The translations under genes were made by a program, and so were the position numbers. A stretch of 32,415 bases of DNA from Spirochaetaceae bacterium (GTDB lineage: Bacteria; Spirochaetota; Spirochaetia; Treponematales; Rectinemataceae): the NCBI GenBank assembly GCA_003452735.1, contig DMNL01000071.1, positions 1 through 32,415 on the forward strand, read 5' to 3'. Of the stretch, positions 25,342 through 32,415 are shown piece by piece. Below the pieces are notes generated by a model. It did no database searches and was not told where the DNA came from. It saw only the letters and a list, made by a program, of their open reading frames with translations. The stretch's first letter is position 1. Each line of letters starts with the position of its first letter.

Positions 25342-26169
25342 TTAGAAACTAGCTCTAGACCAAGGTTTATCGAGAGCAATGCCTTCGGAAAGAAAAGCAC
25401 GAGATTTCCCTTCTATTAGGAACTGGACATCGATTATGTTCTGAAATTCTGTAAGCGTATATACAATCTGCCTAAGTTGGGCTATGTATCCTTCTTTTCC
25501 ATAACGATTGTATGCAAATGCATCGTTGAAATCCAGAATAACGGTACTGCCCCTCGTATTGATGCTTCGAAGTCTTGCATCTGCAGGAATTAGCGATAGA
25601 AGATTTGCCCGCAATTCTGATTCCGTTGGCCCCTTCAAAAGCAATTCAAGAGTATCTTGCAAGGGACTATCCGAGACAGGTATTGTCCGTTTTACTTTTT
25701 GGCTAGAAATCGAGCCGTCATCTCCTATCCGCACAAAATACAGCACAGCAGTCCGCATCTTTTGTTCTTCTTTGGGCAGCTTAGAGACAGACGCTCCTGG
25801 AGAAGACTCTATCGGTTCTGGTTCTGGTGGTGAAACAGAAGGTGACTTGGAATTCTCTGGAGCTGCAGTAGTTGTTTCTTGCGGTTCTATTGGGCTCTTA
25901 ATCTGCGGTTTTTCCGCAGGCGGTGCTGCAAGCGGCAGTTCCGATATAGGCGCAGGTGCTTCTGGCTTTGTTCCTTGCGGTTTCTGCTGAGGTACAGAAT
26001 CTTGCTTGGATACAGCATGATTGAGCGCATCTATGAAGCCTGTTTTCTCAACAATTGTGCGAATATCCTCAAATTTAACAAGGAATAGAATTAATAGGAT
26101 AAGAAACGCTCCAATCCAGATTAGACAACCTGTCTTTGCTTGGTTACGCTTTTTCTTTCGCTTCGCCAT
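25342..26169 (-). CDS. Membrane-anchored GerMN (sporulation/germination) domain protein
   Basis: 275 residues. A very basic start (AKRKKKRNQAK) is followed by one membrane helix (about 15-32, CLIWIGAFLILLILFLV), then a long Pro/Glu/Ser-rich linker (about 55-135). The C-terminal GerMN domain (about 140-260) has the pattern RTAVLYFVRIGDDG, LQDTLELLLKGPTESEL, LIPADARLRSI, STVILDFNDAF and a final RQIVYTLTEF. GerMN occurs in GerM and LpqB-like proteins and in many non-sporulating bacteria as an envelope domain of unclear function. The ATG has AGGA about 10 bases upstream. It lies 18 bases after the phosphoesterase gene and just before the gcv promoter. Confidence 0.85.
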   Translation of the reverse strand: MAKRKKKRNQAKTGCLIWIGAFLILLILFLVKFEDIRTIVEKTGFIDALNHAVSKQDSVPQQKPQGTKPEAPAPISELPLAAPPAEKPQIKSPIEPQETTTAAPENSKSPSVSPPEPEPIESSPGASVSKLPKEEQKMRTAVLYFVRIGDDGSISSQKVKRTIPVSDSPLQDTLELLLKGPTESELRANLLSLIPADARLRSINTRGSTVILDFNDAFAYNRYGKEGYIAQLRQIVYTLTEFQNIIDVQFLIEGKSRAFLSEGIALDKPWSRASF

Positions 26170-26187
26170 ATTGTATTGATCCTACTT

Positions 26188-27240
26188 TTAGCGAGCCAAA
26201 GGGTCAAGGATAAGACTGGCTGCCTTTTGAGGTTTGGGTTGATCGGGCAGAATTAGGAAAAAATCGGCTTTACTGGACTCCGCATCTACGAAGACAATCT
26301 GCCACAGCGATGGATTGTGTATCTGCACAAGCTGCCCTTTTGCTCTAAGCGCAAAGTGCCCCGATATAGGCCTATGTCCTGAAAACCAAACCGAGTGTCT
26401 AGCTTTCTCGTCCGATCCTAGAATTGCTTTTAGAGATTTGCTTACCGAGCCTTCCTCAGCTTCATCATTTGCAGTCCATATAAGCGCTTGAACGACTCTT
26501 GGATGTTCTCGGTATGCAATTATGGAATCCCTGGAGATTGCCTGGGCTGGCTCGGCGTGGCTTGCACAAAAATTACAATCCGCAGCTGCTATTGCCAGAG
26601 AAAGCTCATATTTCCGCAGCTTTTGCATTATATATGGGTTATATCGAAGCGAGAGCCAGATGGCTCCCATCCTGCCCTCATCTGCGTATTTATAAAATGG
26701 AAAATCGCCATGATCTGCAGCATTCGTCATATTATCGTGATTTCCCTTTAAGCAAAATACCGAATTTGGAAAACGACACTGTAGTTCCATAACTTTTAGC
26801 AATGAAGCCAGAGAGAGACCCATCTCTTCATCCATCTCAGGCGAAAGAAGTGCTCTTGCATCTCGAGTAATCAAAGCTCTATCGTAAGAGTTAATCCAGC
26901 GTCTAGCAGCTTCTTCTCCCTCTGCATGCGGAATATCTCCCAGAAACAGAAGCGTTATACGATTATTCGAGAGCGCTGAAAGCAATGGTTCACCTAGGTC
27001 TGGAAACTCAGTTAGGAGTAGGGCATAAAGAAAGTTTGGCCGTGCATGCAGATCAGGTACAAGGATGCAAGGCTTATTAGGTGGCAGAACAATCAAGCCT
27101 CCTGGCAGAGAGTGGAGTGGGTCGGAGGGCCTCAATTCAGTAGGAATATGGATATTTGTCGCAATCCCCGCCTCTATTGCTGACTCAAGCTCTTCGGCAG
27201 TAGGGAGCTTGGGATTCCGAAACTCATTACCCATAATCAT
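26188..27240 (-). CDS. Calcineurin-like metallophosphoesterase
   Basis: 350 residues if started at ATG 27240. All blocks of the binuclear metallophosphatase fold are visible: VPDLHA (Asp63, His65), FLGDIPHAEG (Gly101-Asp102, with His where many have Asp), LKGNHDN (166-170), CASHAEP (His228) and WFSGHRPISGH (His289, His295). Substrate unknown; the order fits protein phosphatase or nucleotide-hydrolase relatives. The open frame extends to 27327 inside the TPR gene, so I begin after that stop. An ATG at 27234 is an equal alternative, since neither has a strong SD. Operon position: after the TPR gene by about 16 bases, before the GerMN gene. Confidence 0.87.
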   Translation of the reverse strand: MIMGNEFRNPKLPTAEELESAIEAGIATNIHIPTELRPSDPLHSLPGGLIVLPPNKPCILVPDLHARPNFLYALLLTEFPDLGEPLLSALSNNRITLLFLGDIPHAEGEEAARRWINSYDRALITRDARALLSPEMDEEMGLSLASLLKVMELQCRFPNSVFCLKGNHDNMTNAADHGDFPFYKYADEGRMGAIWLSLRYNPYIMQKLRKYELSLAIAAADCNFCASHAEPAQAISRDSIIAYREHPRVVQALIWTANDEAEEGSVSKSLKAILGSDEKARHSVWFSGHRPISGHFALRAKGQLVQIHNPSLWQIVFVDAESSKADFFLILPDQPKPQKAASLILDPLAR

Positions 27241-27256
27241 CTCGACAACACTGCTC

Positions 27257-28513
27257 TTAGACTCCAACCCCTTTACTATTCCTAAGAGATTCGATCTTTT
27301 TGAGCCATTCCTTGGCAATTCTATCATCAGGATCGAGTTCGATTGCAGTACGGAAGAATCTTTCCGCTTCCTCTATATGCCCCTGACGGAAAGCGAGAGC
27401 CCCTAGATTTACAATTATTTTTTCATTTTCTGGTTCTATTCTCAGGGCTCTTTCGAGATGAGACCTAGCAGTCTCAAGCTCACCTGACTCTACCTCACAG
27501 ATCGATAGCTCATTGTAGACATCTGCCCCATCAGCTCCCTTTTCGAGAGCAGTACGAAATGCCTGAGCACCTTCTGACCATCGCCCCAACCTACGATTTG
27601 CCCATCCCACCAGAAACCAGCCATTCCATACATCGGGGTACTTTTCGACAAACTGTTCTGCTTTCTCAAGCCCCTTTTGCTCTTGCCCCATTTGAATGAA
27701 ATCATATGCTTCTTTGAAAAGCGTATCGAGATAACCCATACTGCCAAGTTTTTCAAGAATTGACTTGGCTCTGCGAGTACGTTGCTCGTCATCATTCATC
27801 CCGATATAGCTTGTCAATAGAGAAACAGCCTTGTCATAATTGTGCTTTCTCAAGAAAAAGAAGGCAGCGTGATAATACGCGGGAGCAAAAACATCCTTAA
27901 GCCCTAGAAGGTACTGATAGTATTTATACGCCAGATCATCTTCTTTCTCAGATTCATCTTCATTGTCAGATTCAAAAAGCAACTTCGCGTGTTCTTCATG
28001 CATCAGCGCAAGATTGATGTATGGTTCTGGCTGCTCTGGCTCAAGGCCGCTTGCTGCGAAAAAGATTTCCTCAGCGACAATCCAATCTTTTGCTTCGGCT
28101 TTCTGAATTCCAGCCATTATTAGCTCTTCAAAAAGCTCGGGACGAGACATCTTTATATATTTCCGATATTTATTAGCATTTTCGTTTTCTGAATCCCAAG
28201 CAAGAACTCTCAGCATCCCAGCCAAAAGGCTTTCAATAGTGATAGATGAAGGATCAAGCTTGACTGTAGGAGTCTGTAACTGGACAGGATATGGAATACT
28301 AGCATCGATCCCTGATGGCAAGCGCGATTGTGCCTCAGCACCCTCGAAGCGGATATATAAGATACTCGAAAGCGCTTGCTTCTTGCGTTCTTCGAAAGCT
28401 TCGGGCAAGGGTTGTCCACTATCTTGACTTATGTGGCCTTTTTTTTGATTTCCTCGGCTCTTGTCTCGCGATGGCGGTTTCATGCCTGGTTCTCTCCTCG
28501 ATTTATCGATCAT
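27257..28513 (-). CDS. Tetratricopeptide-repeat protein
   Basis: 418 residues, soluble, no signal peptide. Basic, Lys/Arg/Ser-rich first ~45 residues, then helical repeats. Clear TPR units occupy about 275-410, for example WNGWFLVGWANRRLGRWSEG, VYNELSICEVESGELETARS and IIVNLGALAFRQGHIEEAER, then FFRTAIELDPDDRIA. Earlier, less regular repeats occur from about 125 to 265. TPRs build protein-protein scaffolds; the partner may be the neighbouring membrane protein or phosphoesterase. An ATG at 28513 is preceded by AAGGA with 6-base spacing and lies just after the upstream stop at 28516; the TTG two codons earlier is rejected. Confidence 0.88.
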   Translation of the reverse strand: MIDKSRREPGMKPPSRDKSRGNQKKGHISQDSGQPLPEAFEERKKQALSSILYIRFEGAEAQSRLPSGIDASIPYPVQLQTPTVKLDPSSITIESLLAGMLRVLAWDSENENANKYRKYIKMSRPELFEELIMAGIQKAEAKDWIVAEEIFFAASGLEPEQPEPYINLALMHEEHAKLLFESDNEDESEKEDDLAYKYYQYLLGLKDVFAPAYYHAAFFFLRKHNYDKAVSLLTSYIGMNDDEQRTRRAKSILEKLGSMGYLDTLFKEAYDFIQMGQEQKGLEKAEQFVEKYPDVWNGWFLVGWANRRLGRWSEGAQAFRTALEKGADGADVYNELSICEVESGELETARSHLERALRIEPENEKIIVNLGALAFRQGHIEEAERFFRTAIELDPDDRIAKEWLKKIESLRNSKGVGV

Positions 28514-28515
28514 GA

Positions 28516-29307
28516 TCAATCCTTCCAGGGGAAAATCATCCCTTTCAACGTTCTCTTGCCGACTCTCTCTTTCTCTTCCTGTAGAAGATCATCCCATGGT
28601 ATATGGCGTCTGTTTGCTCCGGGATTTTCATTTAGATAGCTATATTTTTTCATCCTAAGCCTCACCGCTACTGCGGATGCAAGTGAGCTTCCAGCAGGTC
28701 CAGGGGCCAGCAATACCACAAATATCGATATAGCGAATGTTAAAATTCTCCAGAAAAACAAGAATATTGAAAAGCCTGGATTATCGATAAAAAGATAAAT
28801 TGCTGTCTTGAAAGCTTGGCGGGGAGTACCTCTTTCGCGTGCAAAGACTGCTGGCACATACTGCAAAATCAACATGGCCAAAACCATCATCCAGAATAGA
28901 AGGCCTCCTATAAAGATACCTAAAACTGCTTTCTGGCCAAGATAGAAGGGGATAGCTACCATTATGGCTACTGCTATTAAAATATTGACTACGCCAAGCA
29001 ACAAGCCAAGCTTAATCGATCCTTTAATGGCAACCTTTATGTCCGCAAAATGGACGCTTTTTCCATCGGCTATGCCATACATTGTATCGGTCACCACTAC
29101 ATCCCATATAGAAAGTAGAAAAATTCCAATCCCAGCAATAATTATAGAAAGCCAAATAGGAAAAGCCAGCGCAATTGGGACTACAAGGAATAAAAGAAGA
29201 AGGCCAAGAAAAATCCCATTCAAGGCTGCCAATAGATATAGATTATCCCAGCCATCGAAAAAGGCTTTCTTTATAAAAAATGTAATCATACTATTTCTAT
29301 ACTCCAT
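28516..29307 (-). CDS. Polytopic membrane protein of unknown function
   Basis: 263 residues with about five or six transmembrane helices between residues 20 and 215 (stretches such as IFLGLLLLFLVVPIALAFPI, LLLGVVNILIAVAIMVAIPF, LLFWMMVLAMLILQYV and FAISIFVVLLAPGPA). It opens with a FFIKKAFFDGWDNLYLLAALN segment and has a soluble basic tail. The layout recalls YesL/DUF624-like membrane proteins, but I do not claim membership. The ATG at 29307 has AAAGG 6 bases upstream. The ATG at 29334 has no SD and lies in the opposite gene's promoter. First gene of the minus-strand run leading to TPR, phosphoesterase, GerMN and perhaps gcv. Confidence 0.82.
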   Translation of the reverse strand: MEYRNSMITFFIKKAFFDGWDNLYLLAALNGIFLGLLLLFLVVPIALAFPIWLSIIIAGIGIFLLSIWDVVVTDTMYGIADGKSVHFADIKVAIKGSIKLGLLLGVVNILIAVAIMVAIPFYLGQKAVLGIFIGGLLFWMMVLAMLILQYVPAVFARERGTPRQAFKTAIYLFIDNPGFSIFLFFWRILTFAISIFVVLLAPGPAGSSLASAVAVRLRMKKYSYLNENPGANRRHIPWDDLLQEEKERVGKRTLKGMIFPWKD

Positions 29308-29309
29308 GC

Positions 29310-29337
29310 TTGACCTTTGGACAAGTAGATGCATAAT
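29310..29337 (+). promoter_or_regulatory. Predicted promoter of the decarboxylase gene
   Basis: TTGACC (29310-29315), 16 bases, CATAAT (29332-29337), each one base from consensus. Transcription would start near 29344, which rules out the ATG at 29329 and supports the GTG start at 29389. Confidence 0.6.
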
Positions 29338-29349
29338 GTATGCGCTTGG

Positions 29350-29363
29350 AGCTCTAAAGAGCT
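29350..29363. promoter_or_regulatory. Palindrome in the decarboxylase leader
   Basis: AGCTCT (29350-29355) and AGAGCT (29358-29363) are perfect inverted arms around AA. They sit a few bases after the predicted transcription start and before the SD (AGAGG, 29376-29380). Possible operator; function not shown. Confidence 0.4.
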
Positions 29364-29388
29364 ATCTCAAATCGAAGAGGTCAGGCCA

Positions 29389-30579
29389 GTGAAAAACGCC
29401 TATTCCTTTCCCCTCGAAAACTTTATAAGTCGTGAGAAATTCGAGAGAATCAAGGAATTCTCTAGGGATAAAGAAACCCCGTTCTTGATCATAGACTTGG
29501 ACATTATAAAAAAGAATTACGAAGATCTCAAAACCTACCTTCCATGGGCAACTATTTATTATGCTGTCAAGGCTAATCCTGATGATGCAGTCATTTCCCT
29601 CTTGAGAGACCTTGGCTCTAACTTCGATGTAGCCTCTCGCTATGAACTTGATCAACTGCTGAGGTTAGGCATATCTCCAGACCGAATGAGCTTTGGAAAC
29701 ACCATTAAAAAAGAAAAAGATATCGCATACTTCTATGAAAAAGGCGTTAGGCTCTTTGTAACAGATTCGATAAACGATGTCGATAAGCTTTCCCGCGCAG
29801 CACCCGGCAGCAAGGTGTTCTTTAGACTTCTCACGGAAGGCCTAGGCGCCGACTGGCCTCTATCAAAAAAATTCGGTTCTCACCCCGACCTTGCTCGTCA
29901 GCTTATAAAGACCGCGATTCGTTTTGGCCTTGAACCCTATGGGATCTCTTTTCACCCTGGCAGTCAGCAGCGCGATGTAGGTCAGTGGTCGAGCGCACTC
30001 ACTATCGCCGCCCAGCTCTTCAACTGGGCTCGCCATGACCTCAAGATTGATCTCAAGTTGATCAATATGGGAGGAGGTTTCCCAGCCAATTATCTAGATC
30101 CAACAGATCCGCTGCAGCAATATGCCGAGGACATAAAGCGTTTTCTCGACAACAGCTTCGGTTTGGTATGGCCAGAAAAAATCATAATCGAACCAGGGCG
30201 TTCCATGGCTGGAGATGCAGGCGTCATTGTCACGGAGATCGTTAATATCGCTAAGAAATCCGTCCACGATAGATATCCATGGGTTTTTCTCGATATAGGC
30301 AAATTCGGAGGGCTTATCGAGACACTAGGTGAATCGATCAAGTATCCGATCTATTTTGAAGGCCAGGGCTCGGCCGAAGAAATAATTCTTGCGGGACCTA
30401 CCTGTGACTCTATGGATATACTCTATGAGCGAACCCCTTATTTCATGCCATCTTCAGCCAAGGTGGGAGATAAGGCATATATTCTAACCACAGGCGCATA
30501 CACTCAGAGTTATTCATCTATTTATTTCAATGGCTTCCCGCCACTGAAATCCTATATCCTGCAGTCAGCTGAAGGCTAA
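29389..30579 (+). CDS. Ornithine/lysine-type decarboxylase (fold-type III PLP enzyme)
   Basis: 396 residues from GTG 29389, with AGAGG 8 bases upstream. Landmarks of the ornithine/DAP/arginine decarboxylase family: PLP-Lys K61 in YYAVKANP, FDVASRYELD, SFHPGSQQ with His189, MGGGFP (227-232), EPGRSM (268-273), GPTCDSMD with the active-site Cys339, and the closing GAYTQSYSSIYFNGF. The size and the CD pair resemble the eukaryotic-type ornithine or lysine/ornithine decarboxylases and not diaminopimelate decarboxylase. It probably makes putrescine or cadaverine. Carboxynorspermidine decarboxylase is less likely because of the C-terminal motifs. Divergent from the membrane protein gene, convergent with the aminotransferase. 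Confidence 0.9.
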   Translation: MKNAYSFPLENFISREKFERIKEFSRDKETPFLIIDLDIIKKNYEDLKTYLPWATIYYAVKANPDDAVISLLRDLGSNFDVASRYELDQLLRLGISPDRMSFGNTIKKEKDIAYFYEKGVRLFVTDSINDVDKLSRAAPGSKVFFRLLTEGLGADWPLSKKFGSHPDLARQLIKTAIRFGLEPYGISFHPGSQQRDVGQWSSALTIAAQLFNWARHDLKIDLKLINMGGGFPANYLDPTDPLQQYAEDIKRFLDNSFGLVWPEKIIIEPGRSMAGDAGVIVTEIVNIAKKSVHDRYPWVFLDIGKFGGLIETLGESIKYPIYFEGQGSAEEIILAGPTCDSMDILYERTPYFMPSSAKVGDKAYILTTGAYTQSYSSIYFNGFPPLKSYILQSAEG

Positions 30580-30643
30580 TAGAGCATTACTGCTAGATAG
30601 ACATAGTTCTGCGCACTTTTCGGTACAATTTTTCTCAGTCTTG

Positions 30644-31936
30644 CTAGCGAAGCTCGACAACTGCTTGTGCTATTACATCGCAGAGGTCTGAAATATCGCT
30701 TTCTTCCACGCTCGAGAAAGCGACGCGAAGATAGCGATCCATAAGAGACACAGTTCCGATTCCCTTCTCATTCAAAAGCTTCTTCCTAAGAGCTTCGGCA
30801 GAGAAACCATCGCAGCGGAAACTCATAAAATAGCCTGAGTTGAATGGCATTGGAGTAAAGCCATCTGGCAGGGTCATCTCAGCTAATTTCTTCTTCATAG
30901 CCTTATAACGGCCTTTTAAAATTTCCCTATACCTTGCTTTTTGCGCTTCATAGCCCTGATATTTAAGAGCCTTTAGAAGAAGATTCTGCGAAAGACTACT
31001 TGAACTAGAGACGCTTGAACGTATTATTCCTAAAAGCTTTTTCGCAAGAGCTTCGTAATGCTCATCACCAAAACCTGCGGCACCAAAGGTCACAAAGCCT
31101 ATACGGAATCCCCATACATAATCTTCTTTCGTTGGTCCATCGGCCTTTATAGCGAGTATATTCGGGTGAAGGTCAGCCAATCTCGCAAAGATAGATTCAC
31201 AGAGTAGGTCGTCTTCATATTGCAGCCCGAAATATGCATCGTCGGCTATCACAAGGATATCTGTCCCCTGCTGCGCGATCTCCAAAAGTCCAGCTGTAAC
31301 GCGATCAGCCTCATCGAGTGTCAAAGAATAGCCAGTAGGATTATTCGGAAAATTAAGGATAATTATCGCCTTGCCCCGACGCTGACTCGCCTGTCTTACA
31401 CCTTCGAGCAAGCCCTCGATATTGTAGCCTTTTCCAGCAAATAGTGGATAGGTGATGCCTGCTGCACTTTTTCTTTCTTCTACAATGAGCCTATAGTTTG
31501 GCCAGTGCAGGTCAGGTAGAATTACTGTATCTCCAGGCTCTACAAACATATCGCAGATATAGGATATCGCTGCTGTAAGCCCAGGAACGACTGTAGGAAG
31601 AGATATCTTTTTACCATTGAGCGAGGGATTCTTTCTATAGAGCGATTCTTTCCAGGTCTTACGAAGCTCCGGGATCCCGCCTGTAGACGCATAAGCAACT
31701 GCTTCTGTTGGAGTCAAACCTGGCAATTCGGCACGCAAAGCATCTAGCATCATTGGCTGGCCATGCTCATAAGCCATGCCAATAGTAGCATTGAATCTAT
31801 AAGCTTTTTCTCCTGCTTCGGCACTCTGGGTGATGATCCCTTTAGGAAAATACATTCGCCTTCCCATTTCAGAAAATAGCCTCTCGGCTACAGTTCCCGC
31901 AAGGACAGCATTCAATTCTTCTGCCAGCTGATTCAT
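30644..31936 (-). CDS. Class I/II PLP-dependent aminotransferase
   Basis: 430 residues, fold-type I. Motifs: YASTGGIPELRKTW, ILNFPNNPTGYSLT (cofactor Asn), VIADDAYFGLQY (Asp and Tyr contacts), the PLP-Lys in AIKADGPTKEDYVWGFRIGF, and an LRVAFSSV segment near the end with a likely carboxylate-binding Arg. Aspartate/aromatic/alanine transaminase relatives share these; the substrate is undefined. ATG 31936 has GAGAGG 6 bases upstream. A longer frame to 32005 would start in the promoter and is rejected. It might work with the neighbouring decarboxylase in amino-acid or polyamine metabolism, but the two are convergent and not in one operon. Confidence 0.9.
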   Translation of the reverse strand: MNQLAEELNAVLAGTVAERLFSEMGRRMYFPKGIITQSAEAGEKAYRFNATIGMAYEHGQPMMLDALRAELPGLTPTEAVAYASTGGIPELRKTWKESLYRKNPSLNGKKISLPTVVPGLTAAISYICDMFVEPGDTVILPDLHWPNYRLIVEERKSAAGITYPLFAGKGYNIEGLLEGVRQASQRRGKAIIILNFPNNPTGYSLTLDEADRVTAGLLEIAQQGTDILVIADDAYFGLQYEDDLLCESIFARLADLHPNILAIKADGPTKEDYVWGFRIGFVTFGAAGFGDEHYEALAKKLLGIIRSSVSSSSSLSQNLLLKALKYQGYEAQKARYREILKGRYKAMKKKLAEMTLPDGFTPMPFNSGYFMSFRCDGFSAEALRKKLLNEKGIGTVSLMDRYLRVAFSSVEESDISDLCDVIAQAVVELR

Positions 31937-31983
31937 ATTAACCTCTCGAGCTTGAATTATCGATTTGTGAAAATCTATTTTTG

Positions 31984-32012
31984 ATTTTAACACCGTTCTA
32001 TACATACTGCAA
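31984..32012 (-). promoter_or_regulatory. Predicted promoter of the aminotransferase gene
   Basis: On the minus strand TTGCAG (32012-32007), 17 bases, TAAAAT (31989-31984), with a TGT extended -10. The leader is about 40 bases. The -35 hexamer is the same as in the glgA promoter. Confidence 0.55.
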
Positions 32013-32254
32013 TGTGAATTAAATAAGACACTATTAACATAGATATAAATATATTTTATATATCAATTAGGAAATATATTGCCTGTGTAGCCGAAGGTGC
32101 TCTATATGTTTTAATGATAACATTTTTAAAGGAGGAAGAGACCACGGAAAAGAACCTATGTCTTATCGACACTTTCTCTGCGTTATCTCTTGATATATTG
32201 AATGTGGCTCTTCACTTTGCCTCGATTTTCTAGGACAATGGGCAAGAGCATACT
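32013..32254. other. AT-rich intergenic stretch with a strong SD but no ordinary start
   Basis: Contains a near-palindromic AT block at 32042-32064 (GATATA and TATATC arms) and a textbook AAAGGAGG at 32129-32136. The first codon at SD distance is ACG (32144), opening a 29-codon frame (EKNLCLIDTFSALSLDILNV and onward) that ends at TAG 32231. No ATG, GTG or TTG with proper spacing follows. It may be the leader of a gene, a broken gene or a very short ORF. Confidence 0.4.
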
Positions 32255-32415
32255 ATGGTACAGCAGAAGATCCCTTGCATTCCTCTTGCCTCATTTCAGA
32301 ATCGCGAAACAGAAAATCACAAGACTAGATATGAATCTCTTGTATCTAGGTTACCTCCTCTAGAAAGCAGCTGTCGCCAAGAATTACATTATTTTTCTTC
32401 CCCTGGCCGCACGGA
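32255..32415 (+). CDS. Possible start of an unknown gene running off the right edge
   Basis: An ATG-started frame stays open for 53 codons to the window edge (MVQQKIPCIPLASFQNRETE and onward). The only SD-like element is AAGAG about 7 bases upstream. The same frame is open upstream as far as the TAG at 32231, which ends the ACG-started frame at 32144. Two other forward frames are also open for 40-50 codons here, so this call is weak. No family recognised. Confidence 0.3.
   Translation, partial: MVQQKIPCIPLASFQNRETENHKTRYESLVSRLPPLESSCRQELHYFSSPGRT

Noticed and set aside
25508..25990. 160-codon + frame opposite the GerMN gene
   Set aside because: Gly/Ser-rich shadow of the Pro/Glu linker on the true strand.
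27241..27327. Longer N-terminus for the metallophosphoesterase
   Set aside because: It would overlap the TPR gene by about 70 bases, with no SD for any start there.
32202..32363. Short + frame of 53 codons near the right edge
   Set aside because: No SD, no family resemblance, and it overlaps the equally plausible frame that stays open to the edge.
1..32415. CRISPR arrays, tRNA or rRNA genes, IS elements, prophage genes
   Set aside because: No direct-repeat array, cloverleaf, transposase or phage motif was recognised on either strand by eye.

Overview
The window looks like chromosomal DNA from a spirochaete, probably a Treponema/Spirochaeta-type member of the Spirochaetota. This rests on protein content, not on a marker gene. 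The clues are a long-form PPi-dependent phosphofructokinase, large secreted lipoproteins with relaxed lipoboxes (ankyrin and beta-propeller types), a LysM/degenerate-LytM envelope protein, a RodZ-like protein, a compact RpoD/RpoS-type sigma factor and a complete glycine-cleavage operon. No rRNA, tRNA, IS element, phage gene or CRISPR array was seen. Coding density is high, and most starts have a clear Shine-Dalgarno (SD) sequence.

Layout. 1-884 (-): a D-2-hydroxyacid dehydrogenase whose C-terminus runs off the left edge. 1044-3845 (+): an ankyrin-repeat lipoprotein with about 26 repeats. 3988-6083 (-): a sigma factor and a LysM/M23-like envelope protein. 6215-14394 (+): a probable operon of PPi-phosphofructokinase, LolA-like carrier, RodZ-like protein, RimO, a PcrA/UvrD helicase and an unassigned protein that looks like a degenerate aminotransferase. 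14310-18380 (-): glycogen synthase, an unusual membrane protein with two winged-helix-like modules, and an EamA-family transporter. The transporter overlaps the last + gene tail to tail. 18572-20842 (+): a propeller-type lipoprotein, closed by a strong hairpin terminator at 20913-20947.

20974-25272 (-): gcvT-gcvH-gcvPA-gcvPB with its own good promoter. It is preceded on the same strand by a membrane protein, a TPR protein, a metallophosphoesterase and a GerMN-domain protein (29307-25342). 29389-30579 (+): an ornithine/lysine-type decarboxylase with a good promoter. 30644-31936 (-): a class I/II aminotransferase. The last ~400 bases hold an AT-rich region, a very good SD not followed by a normal start codon, and possibly the beginning of a gene leaving the window.

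Several translation starts were moved inward from the longest open frame because SD sites, promoters or signal peptides decide the start: sigma factor, LysM protein, lolA, glgA, both lipoproteins' neighbours, decarboxylase and aminotransferase. One case stands out. The only well-placed SD of gcvT points to an ACG codon. I did not find a clear new defence or mobile system. The most interesting unknowns are the 278-residue aminotransferase-like remnant, the double winged-helix membrane protein, the palindromes at the sigma-factor and decarboxylase transcription starts, and the ACG start.
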